From positions 1 through 64,000 of the forward strand of contig JAGYLD010000002.1 of the NCBI GenBank assembly GCA_018401355.1: a stretch of DNA of 64,000 bases, written 5' to 3'. Made by a program: the position numbers and the translations under genes. Under the pieces are notes generated by a model. It did not search any database. It had not been told where the DNA came from and was given only the letters and a program-made list of their open reading frames with translations. This document shows, in pieces, positions 1 through 10,670 of this stretch. Origin of the DNA: Bacteroidales bacterium (GTDB lineage Bacteria; Bacteroidota; Bacteroidia; Bacteroidales; B18-G4). Numbering within the stretch: the stretch's first letter is position 1; each line of letters opens with the position of its first letter.

Positions 1-723
1 ATTAACACGGAAATTTACAGAAAAGACTACAAGAAAGATGGCTGGATGTTTGGCCTCGATGGACTGTTTTCTTACAGCAGCGGAAACACCGAAGAATTGT
101 CGGCCGAAGGAGGACTGAGGGTCGATTTTAATGGTAAAAAGCAGGATTATTTTGCTGTCATTAACTACGAGTTTGAGTCTGCCAATGATGAAAAGATCGA
201 CGATAATGCTTTCATTCATTTACGGACCATCAGGGACATCAATAAATGGCTTTATTGGGAGGTCTTCCTGCAGTCACAATACGATCAATTCATATTGTTA
301 AATCACCGGCACCTTGCAGGAACCGGTGCGCGAATTGATGTTTCAAAAATTGTTTTTCCTGGTAAAGAGAGAAGTTCAAGGAAATTGGATCTTTATTACG
401 GACTTGGTGCCATGTGGGAAACCGAAGATTATGAGCTTGAAACCCGTGATACGATATTCAACCTGGTCAGGGTAACTACATATCTTACACTGAATTACAA
501 GCCAAATGAAATGATGCGGATGTCCCTGGTAAATTATTTCCAGCCCGTTATGGATAAATGGAGTAATTTCAGGAACAAGCTGGTTTTTGAGCTTGAAATC
601 ATAATTACACGACGGCTATCCTTTATTTCTTCAGTGGATTTTTTGCACAGAAGCGTTCCCATTGGCGGAACCAACCGCAATGATATCAAACTCAAGAATG
701 GCCTGCGGGTGAGGTTGCCATAG
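1..723 (+). CDS. DUF481-like outer-membrane protein, 5'-truncated by the window edge
   Basis: Frame is open from base 1 (INTEIYRKDYKKDGW...) into the listed ORF; beta-strand-rich sequence, YdiY/DUF481-like pattern. Confidence 0.6.
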   Translation: MNTEIYRKDYKKDGWMFGLDGLFSYSSGNTEELSAEGGLRVDFNGKKQDYFAVINYEFESANDEKIDDNAFIHLRTIRDINKWLYWEVFLQSQYDQFILLNHRHLAGTGARIDVSKIVFPGKERSSRKLDLYYGLGAMWETEDYELETRDTIFNLVRVTTYLTLNYKPNEMMRMSLVNYFQPVMDKWSNFRNKLVFELEIIITRRLSFISSVDFLHRSVPIGGTNRNDIKLKNGLRVRLP

Positions 724-897
724 CCTGCTATTACAAGGAATATCCAAAGGAAGTAACAATGCCATAATCCTCCTCATTATACTATAAAAAAGGTATAAAA
801 AAGGATTTCATAAGGGATTGGATTTCTTTAAGTTTTATTCGTATATTGTATACGGTAAAATAACCCTTTAACCCAAAGGCAAGTACAAGCATTTTTT

Positions 898-2631
898 GTG
901 AAAAACAAACCAATAGCCATTTTCTTATATAATACAGAAAAATACGCATTTTTTCTGTGCTTGATGTTCCTGTTTATATCTCCCTGGAAGACTTTTTCAC
1001 AGGATCTTGAAAATATCAGCCAAAAGGATGCCATTGAAATAAAGGGTTCCATTAAGGCAGAAACGGTTTTTTATAATGTCAGCGGAAGGGAAGCCAACCG
1101 TAAACCTTTTTCCTGGATGATATCCGGTGATCCCACTCTTTCAATATACGGCATCGACATTCCGTTGAACTTCTTCTTTACCGAGCAGCAAAGGAATTTC
1201 AGACAACCTTTAAACAGGTTCGGCATCAGTCCTAAATACAAATGGGCACAGGTATACCTTGGTTACAATTCCATAAGCTATTCGAAATACACCCTGGCAG
1301 GTCACCGGTTTAATGGCGTGGGAGTGGAGCTGAATCCCGGGAAGGTAAGGTTTGGTTTCATCTATGGAAAGTTTAAAAGAGCAGTAAAGGAAGAAGATAA
1401 AGATGATAATGACCTCCCGGAGTTTCAAAGTATCTCATTTCGCAGGATGGGTTACAGCATGAAGATCGGATATGGTACAAAAGATAATTTTATTGACCTC
1501 GTCCTGCTGAAAGCAAAAGATGATGCGGGTTCATTGGATAGTGTGCCTGTCAGTCAAAATATTACCCCTGCAGAAAACCTTGTCATTGCCATTGTCACAA
1601 AACAAAAGTTTGCTGAATACTGGCATTTTGAGTTGGAAGCGGCACAAAGTATATATACGCCGGATACCAGATTTGGAGAGGCTGATGAACATAACAACGG
1701 CTGGACAAAGACATTTAACTTTCTCGTAAAGGAAAGGTCCAACACTTATTCCAGTTCTGCTTTTGATGCAGCAGTTCAATACAAGCGCAGGAAATGGGGT
1801 ACACGGATACGTTATAATCGGCTTTCTCCGGGTTATCAATCCATGGGGGCTTATTATTTTCTTTCAGATGTCAGGAAGATCACCATAGAACCTTCTGTCA
1901 AGTTTTGGAAGAATAAGATCAACCTTAACATGAGCCTTGGATTTCAACGGGATAACCTTGATGATAAGAAATCGTTACAGACCAACCGGACCATTGGCTC
2001 TCTCAATATTACGGCCATGCCCATAAGCAACTATCAGATCAATGCCTATTATTCCAATTACAGCCTGGGCCAGAAATCCGGTGTTGCCGAACTCGACAGC
2101 CTTGCAGAATCAGAAATTAGGCAAACGACCCACAATGCCGGAGTGAACCAGACATACACCATCATGGGAACAAGCAGGATCCATAATATTATTCTTGGCC
2201 TGAACTATCAGAAGCTCAATGACAGGAATTCATTTACATCAAAGTTTACAGATTATCATTCAATGGTTATCAACGCGAATTATGTGCTTACCTTCATCCC
2301 ATGGACCATGAACATTATGGCAGGGTTCAATTCAAGCACATATGATGTTGGTGACATCAATACCTCTGTCTGGGGTCCCGTGATCAACATAAGCAAAGGT
2401 TTCCTGAAGAACTCTTTAAATGTGAGCCTGACAGAAGCCTTGACACAAACACGGATGGATGGAGAGGCATTTTTGTTGACGAACAGGTTGTCCATCAGGG
2501 CATCATATAAAGTAAAAAAGAAACATCAGTTCTCATTAAGACTTTCGATTCATGGCAACAAAGGCCTCGCACCAGGAGCTGACACATATACAGAAACCAT
2601 AGGAAAAATAGGATATGCGTATAAATTATAG
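898..2631 (+). CDS. Predicted secreted/outer-membrane beta-barrel protein, function unknown
   Basis: GTG start; hydrophobic segment ending FSQ; alternating amphipathic strands; 3' end overlaps the next ORF by 17 bp. Confidence 0.65.
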   Translation: MKNKPIAIFLYNTEKYAFFLCLMFLFISPWKTFSQDLENISQKDAIEIKGSIKAETVFYNVSGREANRKPFSWMISGDPTLSIYGIDIPLNFFFTEQQRNFRQPLNRFGISPKYKWAQVYLGYNSISYSKYTLAGHRFNGVGVELNPGKVRFGFIYGKFKRAVKEEDKDDNDLPEFQSISFRRMGYSMKIGYGTKDNFIDLVLLKAKDDAGSLDSVPVSQNITPAENLVIAIVTKQKFAEYWHFELEAAQSIYTPDTRFGEADEHNNGWTKTFNFLVKERSNTYSSSAFDAAVQYKRRKWGTRIRYNRLSPGYQSMGAYYFLSDVRKITIEPSVKFWKNKINLNMSLGFQRDNLDDKKSLQTNRTIGSLNITAMPISNYQINAYYSNYSLGQKSGVAELDSLAESEIRQTTHNAGVNQTYTIMGTSRIHNIILGLNYQKLNDRNSFTSKFTDYHSMVINANYVLTFIPWTMNIMAGFNSSTYDVGDINTSVWGPVINISKGFLKNSLNVSLTEALTQTRMDGEAFLLTNRLSIRASYKVKKKHQFSLRLSIHGNKGLAPGADTYTETIGKIGYAYKL

Positions 2632-5600
2632 TAGAGAATGGTTCAGAACAGGGATCTTCCTCGTTCTCATGGCATTGATCATGTCATTTAAACCTGCCTA
2701 TTCGCAGGTGACCATCACAACAGTTATAAGTCCTCCTTATGAAAAACCCCTCAACCAACTGCCGGACCAGATTGTCCTTACCCTGCTTGCCATGGATTAT
2801 CTTGGCAATACCTACCTGACCGTGAAAATAGAAGGTGATAATGGCATCCTGATTCAAACCCCGGAGGGAACTCAAACACAGTATTTTGAGATGGAAAACG
2901 CCATTCCATTGAACCTGACGGGTTCCGACCTTGAAGATGTCTTTAGTTCAGGCAAACTTAGTTTTTCAGGAATCACTGAGAATGAGGCTTATACAGAAGG
3001 TCTTCCTGCAGGAAGCTACAGCATTTGTTTCAGGGCCTGGAGTGCATTCGGCAGCCCGGTTTCAAATCCCGAGCCATCAGGATGTGCGTATTTCAGCATT
3101 GTTCCCCCACCAGTCAATGTGACTCTGGCTACCCAGGTTACACCTCCTTATCCTTTCACACTGGATGAATTACCGGATAAAACCATGGTGACCATGCTTT
3201 CTTCTGCCGGTCAGTCTGTTAAATTGTTCATGCAGATCATTGGAGATAATGGCATTACCATTAGGAACAAACCGGGATTTAGTCCAGGTGAATATATAGA
3301 CCTGCAGGCAAATGTGCCTTATATGGCAACAGGATTGGACCTGTCATCCAATTTCGAGGCAGGAAACCTTATTTTTTCAGGAATTCCGGGAAAAGAAGTT
3401 ATGGCAAACGGATTGCCTGAGGGGAGATACAGGGTTTGCTTCCAGGCCTTCACTCCTGATGGTGTAGAGTTGACACCCCAGGAACCTTCCGGTTGTAGTC
3501 AGTTCTTTGAGATCAGGAACCTCGATCCTCCTGTGGTGATAAACCCACAATGCGGGGTAACCATCAAATATGCTGATATTCCGAGCATCTTGTTTTCCTG
3601 GACCCCGTCACCGGGGGCCCCGGTATGGTCCGAGTACATCCTGAAGATCGTTGAGATGCCGGATCCTGATATGAACCCTGCAGAGGCCATGGCAGGCGCA
3701 ACGGAACCTGCATTTTTCGAGGAGGTTGTCAATGCCAATTCGTTTTTCTATGGACCCGGACAGCCTATGCTTGACCAGGGCCAGAGCTATGCTTTTGTTG
3801 TCATTGCCAGGGATGAAGAAACCGGAACAAGGTTTAAGAACAATGGCGCCAGCGAAGTATGTTCCTTCACTTTTGGTGATGAAGACCCCGGATTCGTCCT
3901 TCCGGGAATAAGTCCGGTAGGCGGAACTGTAAGTCTGATTGAGCCCACGGTTTTTCCCGGATTGATGTTTGCCCCTGCAAGAATATCCGGAACAATAAAA
4001 TACCTTTTCCATAATATGATAGGTGCGGCTATTCCTCTCAAGAATACCAATATTACCTTCACGATCCAGTATGTTGTTGAAGAAAATAGCAACAGCCAAA
4101 AGCATATCCTATCGCAGGAAGAGATCAATCAAAGCAATATACCCCAGGAATATTTATCTATGCAACCCGGCAGGGTGCTTTCAACCACCATGACCGACGA
4201 TCAGGGAAGGTTTGAAACAGTGTTTCTGCTTCCCGATTCCCTTGGAGTTGTGGCTGAAGACCTGAATATCAGGATTGGATATGGAGATGTTGGAATCAGG
4301 ACCTACAATGGTAATCTTTCAAGGGTTGTACGGGTGATTGTTGAAAGCCCATATTTTCTTAGTCCGTCGAAAGACCTCATTGTTGATCCGAACGATGCCC
4401 TTGAAAATATAGTCCTGATCACGCATGCGCGTGATTATGGAATAAATGTTTCCCTTGACTACACAGCTCCCTCTCCTGAGATGGAAAAGTTCATACAGGG
4501 TCTGGGTGGTGATCTTTCCGGCATGAATGTTTTCTTGTATAAAAGCCTACCAGAGCCTCCCGGAAAACCGGAAAATGAATGCTTTCCGGACCAGAACCTG
4601 CCGGCACCGGAATTTATGTTTAAGAAGGTGGTTGCAGCTGGGACCACAGACAGTCAGGGGCGATGCAATTTCATGGGATTGGTTAAGGCTAAAGGCAATT
4701 TTCCAGGAAGCTACTACCTGTTTGCACAGTCGGATCCAAATTCAACGGTGTTTTATGAAAGCTTCCTGAAAATCACTGGAATTAAAGAGATACTGTCAGC
4801 CAATAACACCATGTACATTGGAGATAATCAGGTTTGGGACCAGGGTTATGAATACAATGAATATCCTGTTAAGCTTGACATCATGTCAAGGCCGCCACGT
4901 GTTTATGGGAAAGTTGTTAAGGGCGATAAAAACCTTCAGCCAGTGGAAGACGCTGAAGTTAAATTATATAACCTTGCCGTATTGTTTCCAATCCTGGAAC
5001 AGGAAATGCTGACCGACAGCAAAGGAGATTATTCCTTTGATGAACTGAATGTTGCGGTTGATGCCAACGGAAACCTGAAACCAATGCCCCGGGTTGTTAA
5101 GGCAACCATGGAGGGATATGAGGAAGACAAAGAAGATGTATTGAATGGGGCAACCTTAAAACTGGGTCAGCAGGCCAAAATGCGGGATCTTGTCCTGGAG
5201 TTGCCAGGCATTGTTAAAGGCAGCATTGTGAATGAAGATGGCGAAGGGGTTAGCGCACAGGTGTATTTTTTAAACGGGGAGAGCACACAGGCAAACCCTA
5301 TGTTCATCAATATGCAGACGAACCAATGGAATCCGGCACAGTTTAAGTTACATTCTCCTCTGGGTTTTCAGTTCCTTATTGCCGATGGTGGGGAAAACTA
5401 TTTCATGGAAGGAATGGGCATGCAGGTTCAGAAAGGGGAGCAAACAGTAAACCCCAATCCAATAGTCCTGAAAAAGAAACAACACCGGGTGGAGGTGATT
5501 GTCAGGGAAGGTCCGGAACCTGCTCCGGGAATGTTTTTCAATCCCTCCGGACATCCTGTGGTAGCTGGCGCTACTGTGAGGATAAAGAACAGAACAGAGG

Positions 5601-8524
5601 ATAAGCAAACAAACACGCAGGGAATTGCACGCTTTGAGTTTGGAGGGAATCCCTCGAATGACCAGTTCGTTATTGAAGTGGAAAGCCCGGAAGGAAAATA
5701 TTACAAACCCCTTTCCCAGCCAGTGCATAATGCCCAGTTCTCGAAAGAATACAATGCCATAACGGTGTATATCGAAAAAGCTTCCTTTGTTTCAGGATAT
5801 GTGCGTTTTGACAACCAACCTGTTAAGGGAGCATCTGTGAGGCTGGACCAGTCTGGTGGCAAACCACTGTTAACCAAAACGAATAAAAATGGTTTTTATA
5901 AACTTGAAGATGTGCCCATAGGGGATGGATTTGTTTTTGTAGCATCAAAACCGGGATATTTGAGCCATACACGCAACAACATAAATGTTCCTGCATCAGG
6001 GAATAGTTCGCTGGACTTTGTCCTGGGTATGGAACAAACCATGGATATTTCCACATTGTTGGGATTTACTGTGGAAGTGGATACTTTGATAAAGCAGGGT
6101 TCAAATGCCAGGATCAGCGGCAGGGTTGTTGAAGTGCCATCAAACAACCATTTCCGGGTAGCTCAGCCTGGTAATTCATTTCCTTTTTATGATGTCATGA
6201 TAACACCCGACACTGAAAATACAGGATCCTCAGGTAAGCCATTGATGAAACCACTTAATTTGCCCATTGCTCTGCCGGGCAAGTTTGAAATAATTGTTAA
6301 CGGGGAGTTTGCTGCCATCTCCAGAAACTTGACATTGACTGGATCGGGATCACCGGATGCGGGTATTATTTCTGCAAAAGTTGTATTACTCCATGGAGAT
6401 TGTTTCATGGATAATGCCGTATCTTTTGAGCAGGATTCTGTTTATCTCGCCGATGGATCCGGTAAGGCTGGAAAAATTCAGATATTCAGTGCTGATGGCA
6501 GCAATGTTGCCGAAAGTGAAATACCTGTCTGCAATCAGAACGGACTTGATATCAGGTATAAGCTTCATTCTTTCGATGCTGATGGAATGGAAGCCAATTC
6601 CTGGATAAAGGATAAGGATATTTTTATAAGGACAACTTTACATACAAACCTGCAGAATGCTATACCCGGTGACCTGAAAATTGACCTGGGCCAGGTGAAA
6701 ATTGGCAAAGAAAAGGCCTATCCCGTTTATGGAAACAAAAACCTTGAAATTAACCTTGAAAAATGGATACTCAAAACCGGTGAATGGGCCTTGAATTCCA
6801 GTGGTTTTTATTTTAAATCAGGAAATATTGAAACCCATATGGTTACAGTACCTTTTAATTTGCTCAGTATCAAACCAGGATTATACGGGCAAAAGGACAG
6901 GTTCAGTGGGGGCAATTTCTTATTGGAAAAAATTAACATGGAAGGAATAACGGATATCTTCCTGGAGGGAAATACAAACTTTTATTATGAGAATGCCAGT
7001 GGCCACTGGAAACTGATAGCCACCCCATCTTCAGGGGAGAATTATTGCGGATATATTCCGGCATTGCCTATGATGGAAGGGACAGACAGACTTTTGATAG
7101 GAACCATCATCCTTAGCAGTGACGGTTTGGGGGATATAAATTTATTGGAAAATGAGGTCACCTTATCGGGAGCAGTTAAGTTTAAACCCTCCAGCATCCT
7201 GGTTTCAAACAACAAATTGGGGTTTCCTGGTACCATCGATGTCCGGATCCCCAAAATTCCTATTCAAAGCATTACCCTGAACTACTCTTTGATGAATAAC
7301 CTGGTAACACTTAGCAATACTCCTTTCACATTGGGATTTTTTACCAATGGCGTTAACGTCAGCTTGAATTCGGGCAATGACGCTTTCAATCAGGATGGAC
7401 TTAAAGCTTCGGGAACCCTTTCGGAACCAAATAAATACTCCATCAATGTAGAGATGAACCACAATCAATCTAAGACAGAGGTCGTGATGAAAGACAATGA
7501 ATTCAGGATCGATGCGGCAGGGAATACCAGACTGGTAAACGCTTCCGGAGAAATGCATGTGGACGGAAACCAATGGACCAATTTCAAGTTTTCGGGAGAC
7601 CTTGAAGGCACGAATGGACTCACTGGCAGGATAAATCTGGAGATCATTGGTGATATCATTGCCGATAATGAAACGGTGAATGTTAACAACATCCCATCGC
7701 CGTTTGGAAACCTCTCGCTGACTTATGATTTCCAGCATAAGCGCCTCCTGGGTAATCTGACCATCAACAATAAACTTGGGGAATCCACCGACAGGGTTAT
7801 CTCCGAAGGTCTGGCTGAAGTGTTGATAGATGGAGATGGATGGTATTTCGTGTCAGGGGGTAATCTGGATATCTCAGATAGTCCGCTTATTAAAGGAGGC
7901 AAAATGGCAATCCTTTTTGGCTCATATCCGAACATTCATGCTACATCTTCTATATCAACGGTTTTTAACAACTATTCTTTTCATCAGAAAGTACCTTCTT
8001 CAATACAAAATGGCATCGAAGGGTTTTACACAGATGGAAGGATTGCCATAGGTTTACCCATTCCTGATATCAACATAGATATGCTTGTATGCCATGGAAA
8101 GCTGAAAATCAGGGCCTATGCGGGAATGAATATGGGCATAAATCTCACCGGTCCTGCCAACCACTATCACATCGGTTCCAATCTTACATTTGATGCTTCA
8201 GCAAAAGCCGGGGCTTCTGCCTTGTTTGGCTGTGTTGCCGGATCTTTGTATTTGAACAATACTTATTCTGTAGATGGGGACTATTATTCTAATGGAGAAT
8301 GGAGCCTCACAGGAAAGCAAAAATTCACAATGAAAGGCAAGATAAAAGTTGGTGGTGGAGTATGTTGCAAATCAGATTGTTCTTCCTGCAAATGTTGTTG
8401 CGGGGTATGTTCCTGTGGTTCTCATTCGGAATCAGCCAGTGCGGGGTTTAACCTTTCAGTGACCATCAACAGGGCAGGACTGGAAGTGTGTGCGGATACA
8501 CCATTGGGTGATGCATGTTATTAA
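2615..8524 (+). CDS. Giant (1969 aa) secreted protein: two tandem N-terminal repeat domains, several carboxypeptidase-regulatory-like segments, Cys-rich C-terminus
   Basis: Signal peptide MRINYSREWFRTGIFLVLMALIMSFKPAYSQ; two ~130-aa repeats; repeated V.G.V..G.PV.GA.V.L-type segments; terminal VCCKSDCSSCKCCCGVCSC. Confidence 0.75.
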   Translation: MRINYSREWFRTGIFLVLMALIMSFKPAYSQVTITTVISPPYEKPLNQLPDQIVLTLLAMDYLGNTYLTVKIEGDNGILIQTPEGTQTQYFEMENAIPLNLTGSDLEDVFSSGKLSFSGITENEAYTEGLPAGSYSICFRAWSAFGSPVSNPEPSGCAYFSIVPPPVNVTLATQVTPPYPFTLDELPDKTMVTMLSSAGQSVKLFMQIIGDNGITIRNKPGFSPGEYIDLQANVPYMATGLDLSSNFEAGNLIFSGIPGKEVMANGLPEGRYRVCFQAFTPDGVELTPQEPSGCSQFFEIRNLDPPVVINPQCGVTIKYADIPSILFSWTPSPGAPVWSEYILKIVEMPDPDMNPAEAMAGATEPAFFEEVVNANSFFYGPGQPMLDQGQSYAFVVIARDEETGTRFKNNGASEVCSFTFGDEDPGFVLPGISPVGGTVSLIEPTVFPGLMFAPARISGTIKYLFHNMIGAAIPLKNTNITFTIQYVVEENSNSQKHILSQEEINQSNIPQEYLSMQPGRVLSTTMTDDQGRFETVFLLPDSLGVVAEDLNIRIGYGDVGIRTYNGNLSRVVRVIVESPYFLSPSKDLIVDPNDALENIVLITHARDYGINVSLDYTAPSPEMEKFIQGLGGDLSGMNVFLYKSLPEPPGKPENECFPDQNLPAPEFMFKKVVAAGTTDSQGRCNFMGLVKAKGNFPGSYYLFAQSDPNSTVFYESFLKITGIKEILSANNTMYIGDNQVWDQGYEYNEYPVKLDIMSRPPRVYGKVVKGDKNLQPVEDAEVKLYNLAVLFPILEQEMLTDSKGDYSFDELNVAVDANGNLKPMPRVVKATMEGYEEDKEDVLNGATLKLGQQAKMRDLVLELPGIVKGSIVNEDGEGVSAQVYFLNGESTQANPMFINMQTNQWNPAQFKLHSPLGFQFLIADGGENYFMEGMGMQVQKGEQTVNPNPIVLKKKQHRVEVIVREGPEPAPGMFFNPSGHPVVAGATVRIKNRTEDKQTNTQGIARFEFGGNPSNDQFVIEVESPEGKYYKPLSQPVHNAQFSKEYNAITVYIEKASFVSGYVRFDNQPVKGASVRLDQSGGKPLLTKTNKNGFYKLEDVPIGDGFVFVASKPGYLSHTRNNINVPASGNSSLDFVLGMEQTMDISTLLGFTVEVDTLIKQGSNARISGRVVEVPSNNHFRVAQPGNSFPFYDVMITPDTENTGSSGKPLMKPLNLPIALPGKFEIIVNGEFAAISRNLTLTGSGSPDAGIISAKVVLLHGDCFMDNAVSFEQDSVYLADGSGKAGKIQIFSADGSNVAESEIPVCNQNGLDIRYKLHSFDADGMEANSWIKDKDIFIRTTLHTNLQNAIPGDLKIDLGQVKIGKEKAYPVYGNKNLEINLEKWILKTGEWALNSSGFYFKSGNIETHMVTVPFNLLSIKPGLYGQKDRFSGGNFLLEKINMEGITDIFLEGNTNFYYENASGHWKLIATPSSGENYCGYIPALPMMEGTDRLLIGTIILSSDGLGDINLLENEVTLSGAVKFKPSSILVSNNKLGFPGTIDVRIPKIPIQSITLNYSLMNNLVTLSNTPFTLGFFTNGVNVSLNSGNDAFNQDGLKASGTLSEPNKYSINVEMNHNQSKTEVVMKDNEFRIDAAGNTRLVNASGEMHVDGNQWTNFKFSGDLEGTNGLTGRINLEIIGDIIADNETVNVNNIPSPFGNLSLTYDFQHKRLLGNLTINNKLGESTDRVISEGLAEVLIDGDGWYFVSGGNLDISDSPLIKGGKMAILFGSYPNIHATSSISTVFNNYSFHQKVPSSIQNGIEGFYTDGRIAIGLPIPDINIDMLVCHGKLKIRAYAGMNMGINLTGPANHYHIGSNLTFDASAKAGASALFGCVAGSLYLNNTYSVDGDYYSNGEWSLTGKQKFTMKGKIKVGGGVCCKSDCSSCKCCCGVCSCGSHSESASAGFNLSVTINRAGLEVCADTPLGDACY

Positions 8525-8536
8525 TATATTTCAATT

Positions 8537-10564
8537 ATGAAAAAAGTAATAATACAATTGTTGTTTGTGCCTTTGTTTTTATTTGCATTACAGGCCTATG
8601 CACAGTTACCCGGCGAAGACGGTGCTTTTGCAAGCCGGGAAGGTATATTCGTTTACCTTGGACCTGCCATGGTAAATCCGGAGAAAACCTGGAATAATAT
8701 AAAATCATACAGCCTATTTAGAAAAGAAGCCAATGGCAATCAATGGGTTATGCTCAATGAAATAGAGTCACCGGTTACGCAAACAGAATTCGGGAAACGA
8801 TTAAAACAGGCACTGGAAATAATGCCTTATCCTGTTGACCCTGACTTACTGCCTCCGTCGCAAATCTGGAGCGACCTGATGGACGCCGACAGCCTGGCTG
8901 AGGCATGGGAATGGACAACATGGCTGCCTGTTAGGCTGGCAATCGGCATTTACTATTATGATGCTTCTGCAAAAAGAGATACAAAGTATATTTACAGGAT
9001 ACAGTATAATGGCCTCGATAATACCATTGTTGATGAATTTGAATATTCACCATCGTTTTATCCCAGGGAAGCTGATTTTCCTGCTATCATTCCGGAAGAC
9101 CAGTTGTATACAGATAACAGGCTTCAGCTTTCCTGGAAAATGGAAGGCTTTGCAGGCATTGCCTGGGCTGAATTGCAACGAAAAGATAATATTGCCGGAA
9201 CCTTTTCAGAGGTCAAAGCCGACATTTCCTTCTTTGAATCCGAAGAAAATGTTATGATATACACTTATGTTGATGAGGCTGAAAAAGACCGTTTCTTTGC
9301 CTATCGAATCATTCCGGTCGACTATTTTGGCAATAGAGGAAAAGCATCGGAAGAAGTTAAAACAGGCAATTTTGATTATTTTATGGATGTCCGCCTCCCT
9401 GATTCCATAAAGGCGGCTTCTTCCCAGGAACCCCCCGGAATAATGATAAGCTGGGAAAAAATATCAAACCCTCTCGTCAATAGTGTGTCTGTTTTCAGGT
9501 CGGAATCCCTTGATGGAGATTACGAAGAGATCGTTACATTGAACCCGGGTTTTTCCAACTACGTTGATGCTTCTGTAATACCCATGACAAAATATTTTTA
9601 TTACTTGCAACTCAATGGTTATGCTGGTGGATGTTCTCCCCGTTCTTCCAGGTTTTTTGGCATATTTCGCTCAGAGAATGCCATTCCTCCCCCGGTTGTC
9701 TACATTGCTGAGGGTGAAAATGGTAATCCGGAGATAAACATCAGGTCAACAGACATCCGAACAGCCGGATTCAGGGTTTACAGAAGGAGCCGACCGGATC
9801 CGGATTGGAAGCTTGTTTCAGGGTTTATTCCAGCAAATGATTCAGTGGTCGTTTACCTCGATGAAAATATAAATCTGCGGCCAGGAAGGTTTTATGACTA
9901 TGCAGCCGTTTCAGAAAGCCATAGTAATGTTGAAAGCACCCGGTCTGACTACGTTACTTTGAAACACGGAACGGATGTTAACGTTGCCTCACCACTGAAT
10001 TTGTTGATATCCGAAGGAGACGGGATAGTAAGACTTTCCTGGAATCATGTCAGCGATGATAACATGCAGGGATTTCTTGTGTACCGGAAAGAAATACCGG
10101 AAGGATATTCGAAAGACAAAAACCTTGACCGGGAGTTGATAACCGCGGCTCTCCTGCCGGATTATGCTACTTTTTTTATTGACTCTTCCGCTTCTGTGAA
10201 TACCAGATATGAATATTCTGTGGAAGCAGTGGATGTGTTTGGGAACAGGAGCAATGCCGCAAGCATAGTTTATTCAGGATATGCCATTAATAATTTTATT
10301 GCACCGGTGATACAGGCCGTTCGAAAAACGGACGGGATCATGCTTAGCTGGAAACCGTGTTTTCAGGAAGGTATCCTGAACACAATCATCAAAAGGAAAA
10401 CAAGTGAGGGAAAGTATACAACGATGGCCGAAATTTTACACGGTGAGTCCTGTATGTACAATGATAACGAGGTTTTTAAAGGAACCAGATATACTTACTA
10501 TTTACTGCTGGAAACAGACGATGGTCAACAGATTAATAGCAATAAACTGATAGTCAGTTTTTAA
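8537..10564 (+). CDS. Secreted fibronectin type III-like domain protein
   Basis: Signal peptide MKKVIIQLLFVPLFLFALQAYAQ; repeated 'I.LSW....D....Y.VYR' FnIII-like segments; 12 bp downstream of the previous ORF. Confidence 0.7.
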   Translation: MKKVIIQLLFVPLFLFALQAYAQLPGEDGAFASREGIFVYLGPAMVNPEKTWNNIKSYSLFRKEANGNQWVMLNEIESPVTQTEFGKRLKQALEIMPYPVDPDLLPPSQIWSDLMDADSLAEAWEWTTWLPVRLAIGIYYYDASAKRDTKYIYRIQYNGLDNTIVDEFEYSPSFYPREADFPAIIPEDQLYTDNRLQLSWKMEGFAGIAWAELQRKDNIAGTFSEVKADISFFESEENVMIYTYVDEAEKDRFFAYRIIPVDYFGNRGKASEEVKTGNFDYFMDVRLPDSIKAASSQEPPGIMISWEKISNPLVNSVSVFRSESLDGDYEEIVTLNPGFSNYVDASVIPMTKYFYYLQLNGYAGGCSPRSSRFFGIFRSENAIPPPVVYIAEGENGNPEINIRSTDIRTAGFRVYRRSRPDPDWKLVSGFIPANDSVVVYLDENINLRPGRFYDYAAVSESHSNVESTRSDYVTLKHGTDVNVASPLNLLISEGDGIVRLSWNHVSDDNMQGFLVYRKEIPEGYSKDKNLDRELITAALLPDYATFFIDSSASVNTRYEYSVEAVDVFGNRSNAASIVYSGYAINNFIAPVIQAVRKTDGIMLSWKPCFQEGILNTIIKRKTSEGKYTTMAEILHGESCMYNDNEVFKGTRYTYYLLLETDDGQQINSNKLIVSF

Positions 10565-10603
10565 ACATGATATATTTCGAACAATCCGGCACCAAATTTG
10601 TTT

Positions 10604-10635
10604 TTGTTGTTAACACGAAATATTTATTACATTTG
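10604..10635 (+). promoter_or_regulatory. Predicted Bacteroidota-type promoter for the AMP-ligase gene
   Basis: TTG at 10607-10609, 18 bp, then TACATTTG at 10628-10635, matching TAnnTTTG; about 35 bp upstream of the ATG. Confidence 0.5.
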
Positions 10636-10670
10636 TGAGCTGGTTTTTATAAATACATATACGTATCTAA

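Noticed and set aside
3608-4105. 165-aa minus-strand ORF, and other antisense ORFs within 2615-8524
   Set aside because: They lie inside the well-supported giant ORF and show no signal peptide or domain pattern.
7205-7738. 177-aa minus-strand ORF
   Set aside because: Antisense shadow of the giant secreted protein; no recognisable motif.
10572-10623. 8-bp inverted repeat ATATTTCG...CGAAATAT with a 36-nt loop
   Set aside because: AT-rich arms and long loop; the promoter-like element nearby explains the region better. Could be chance.
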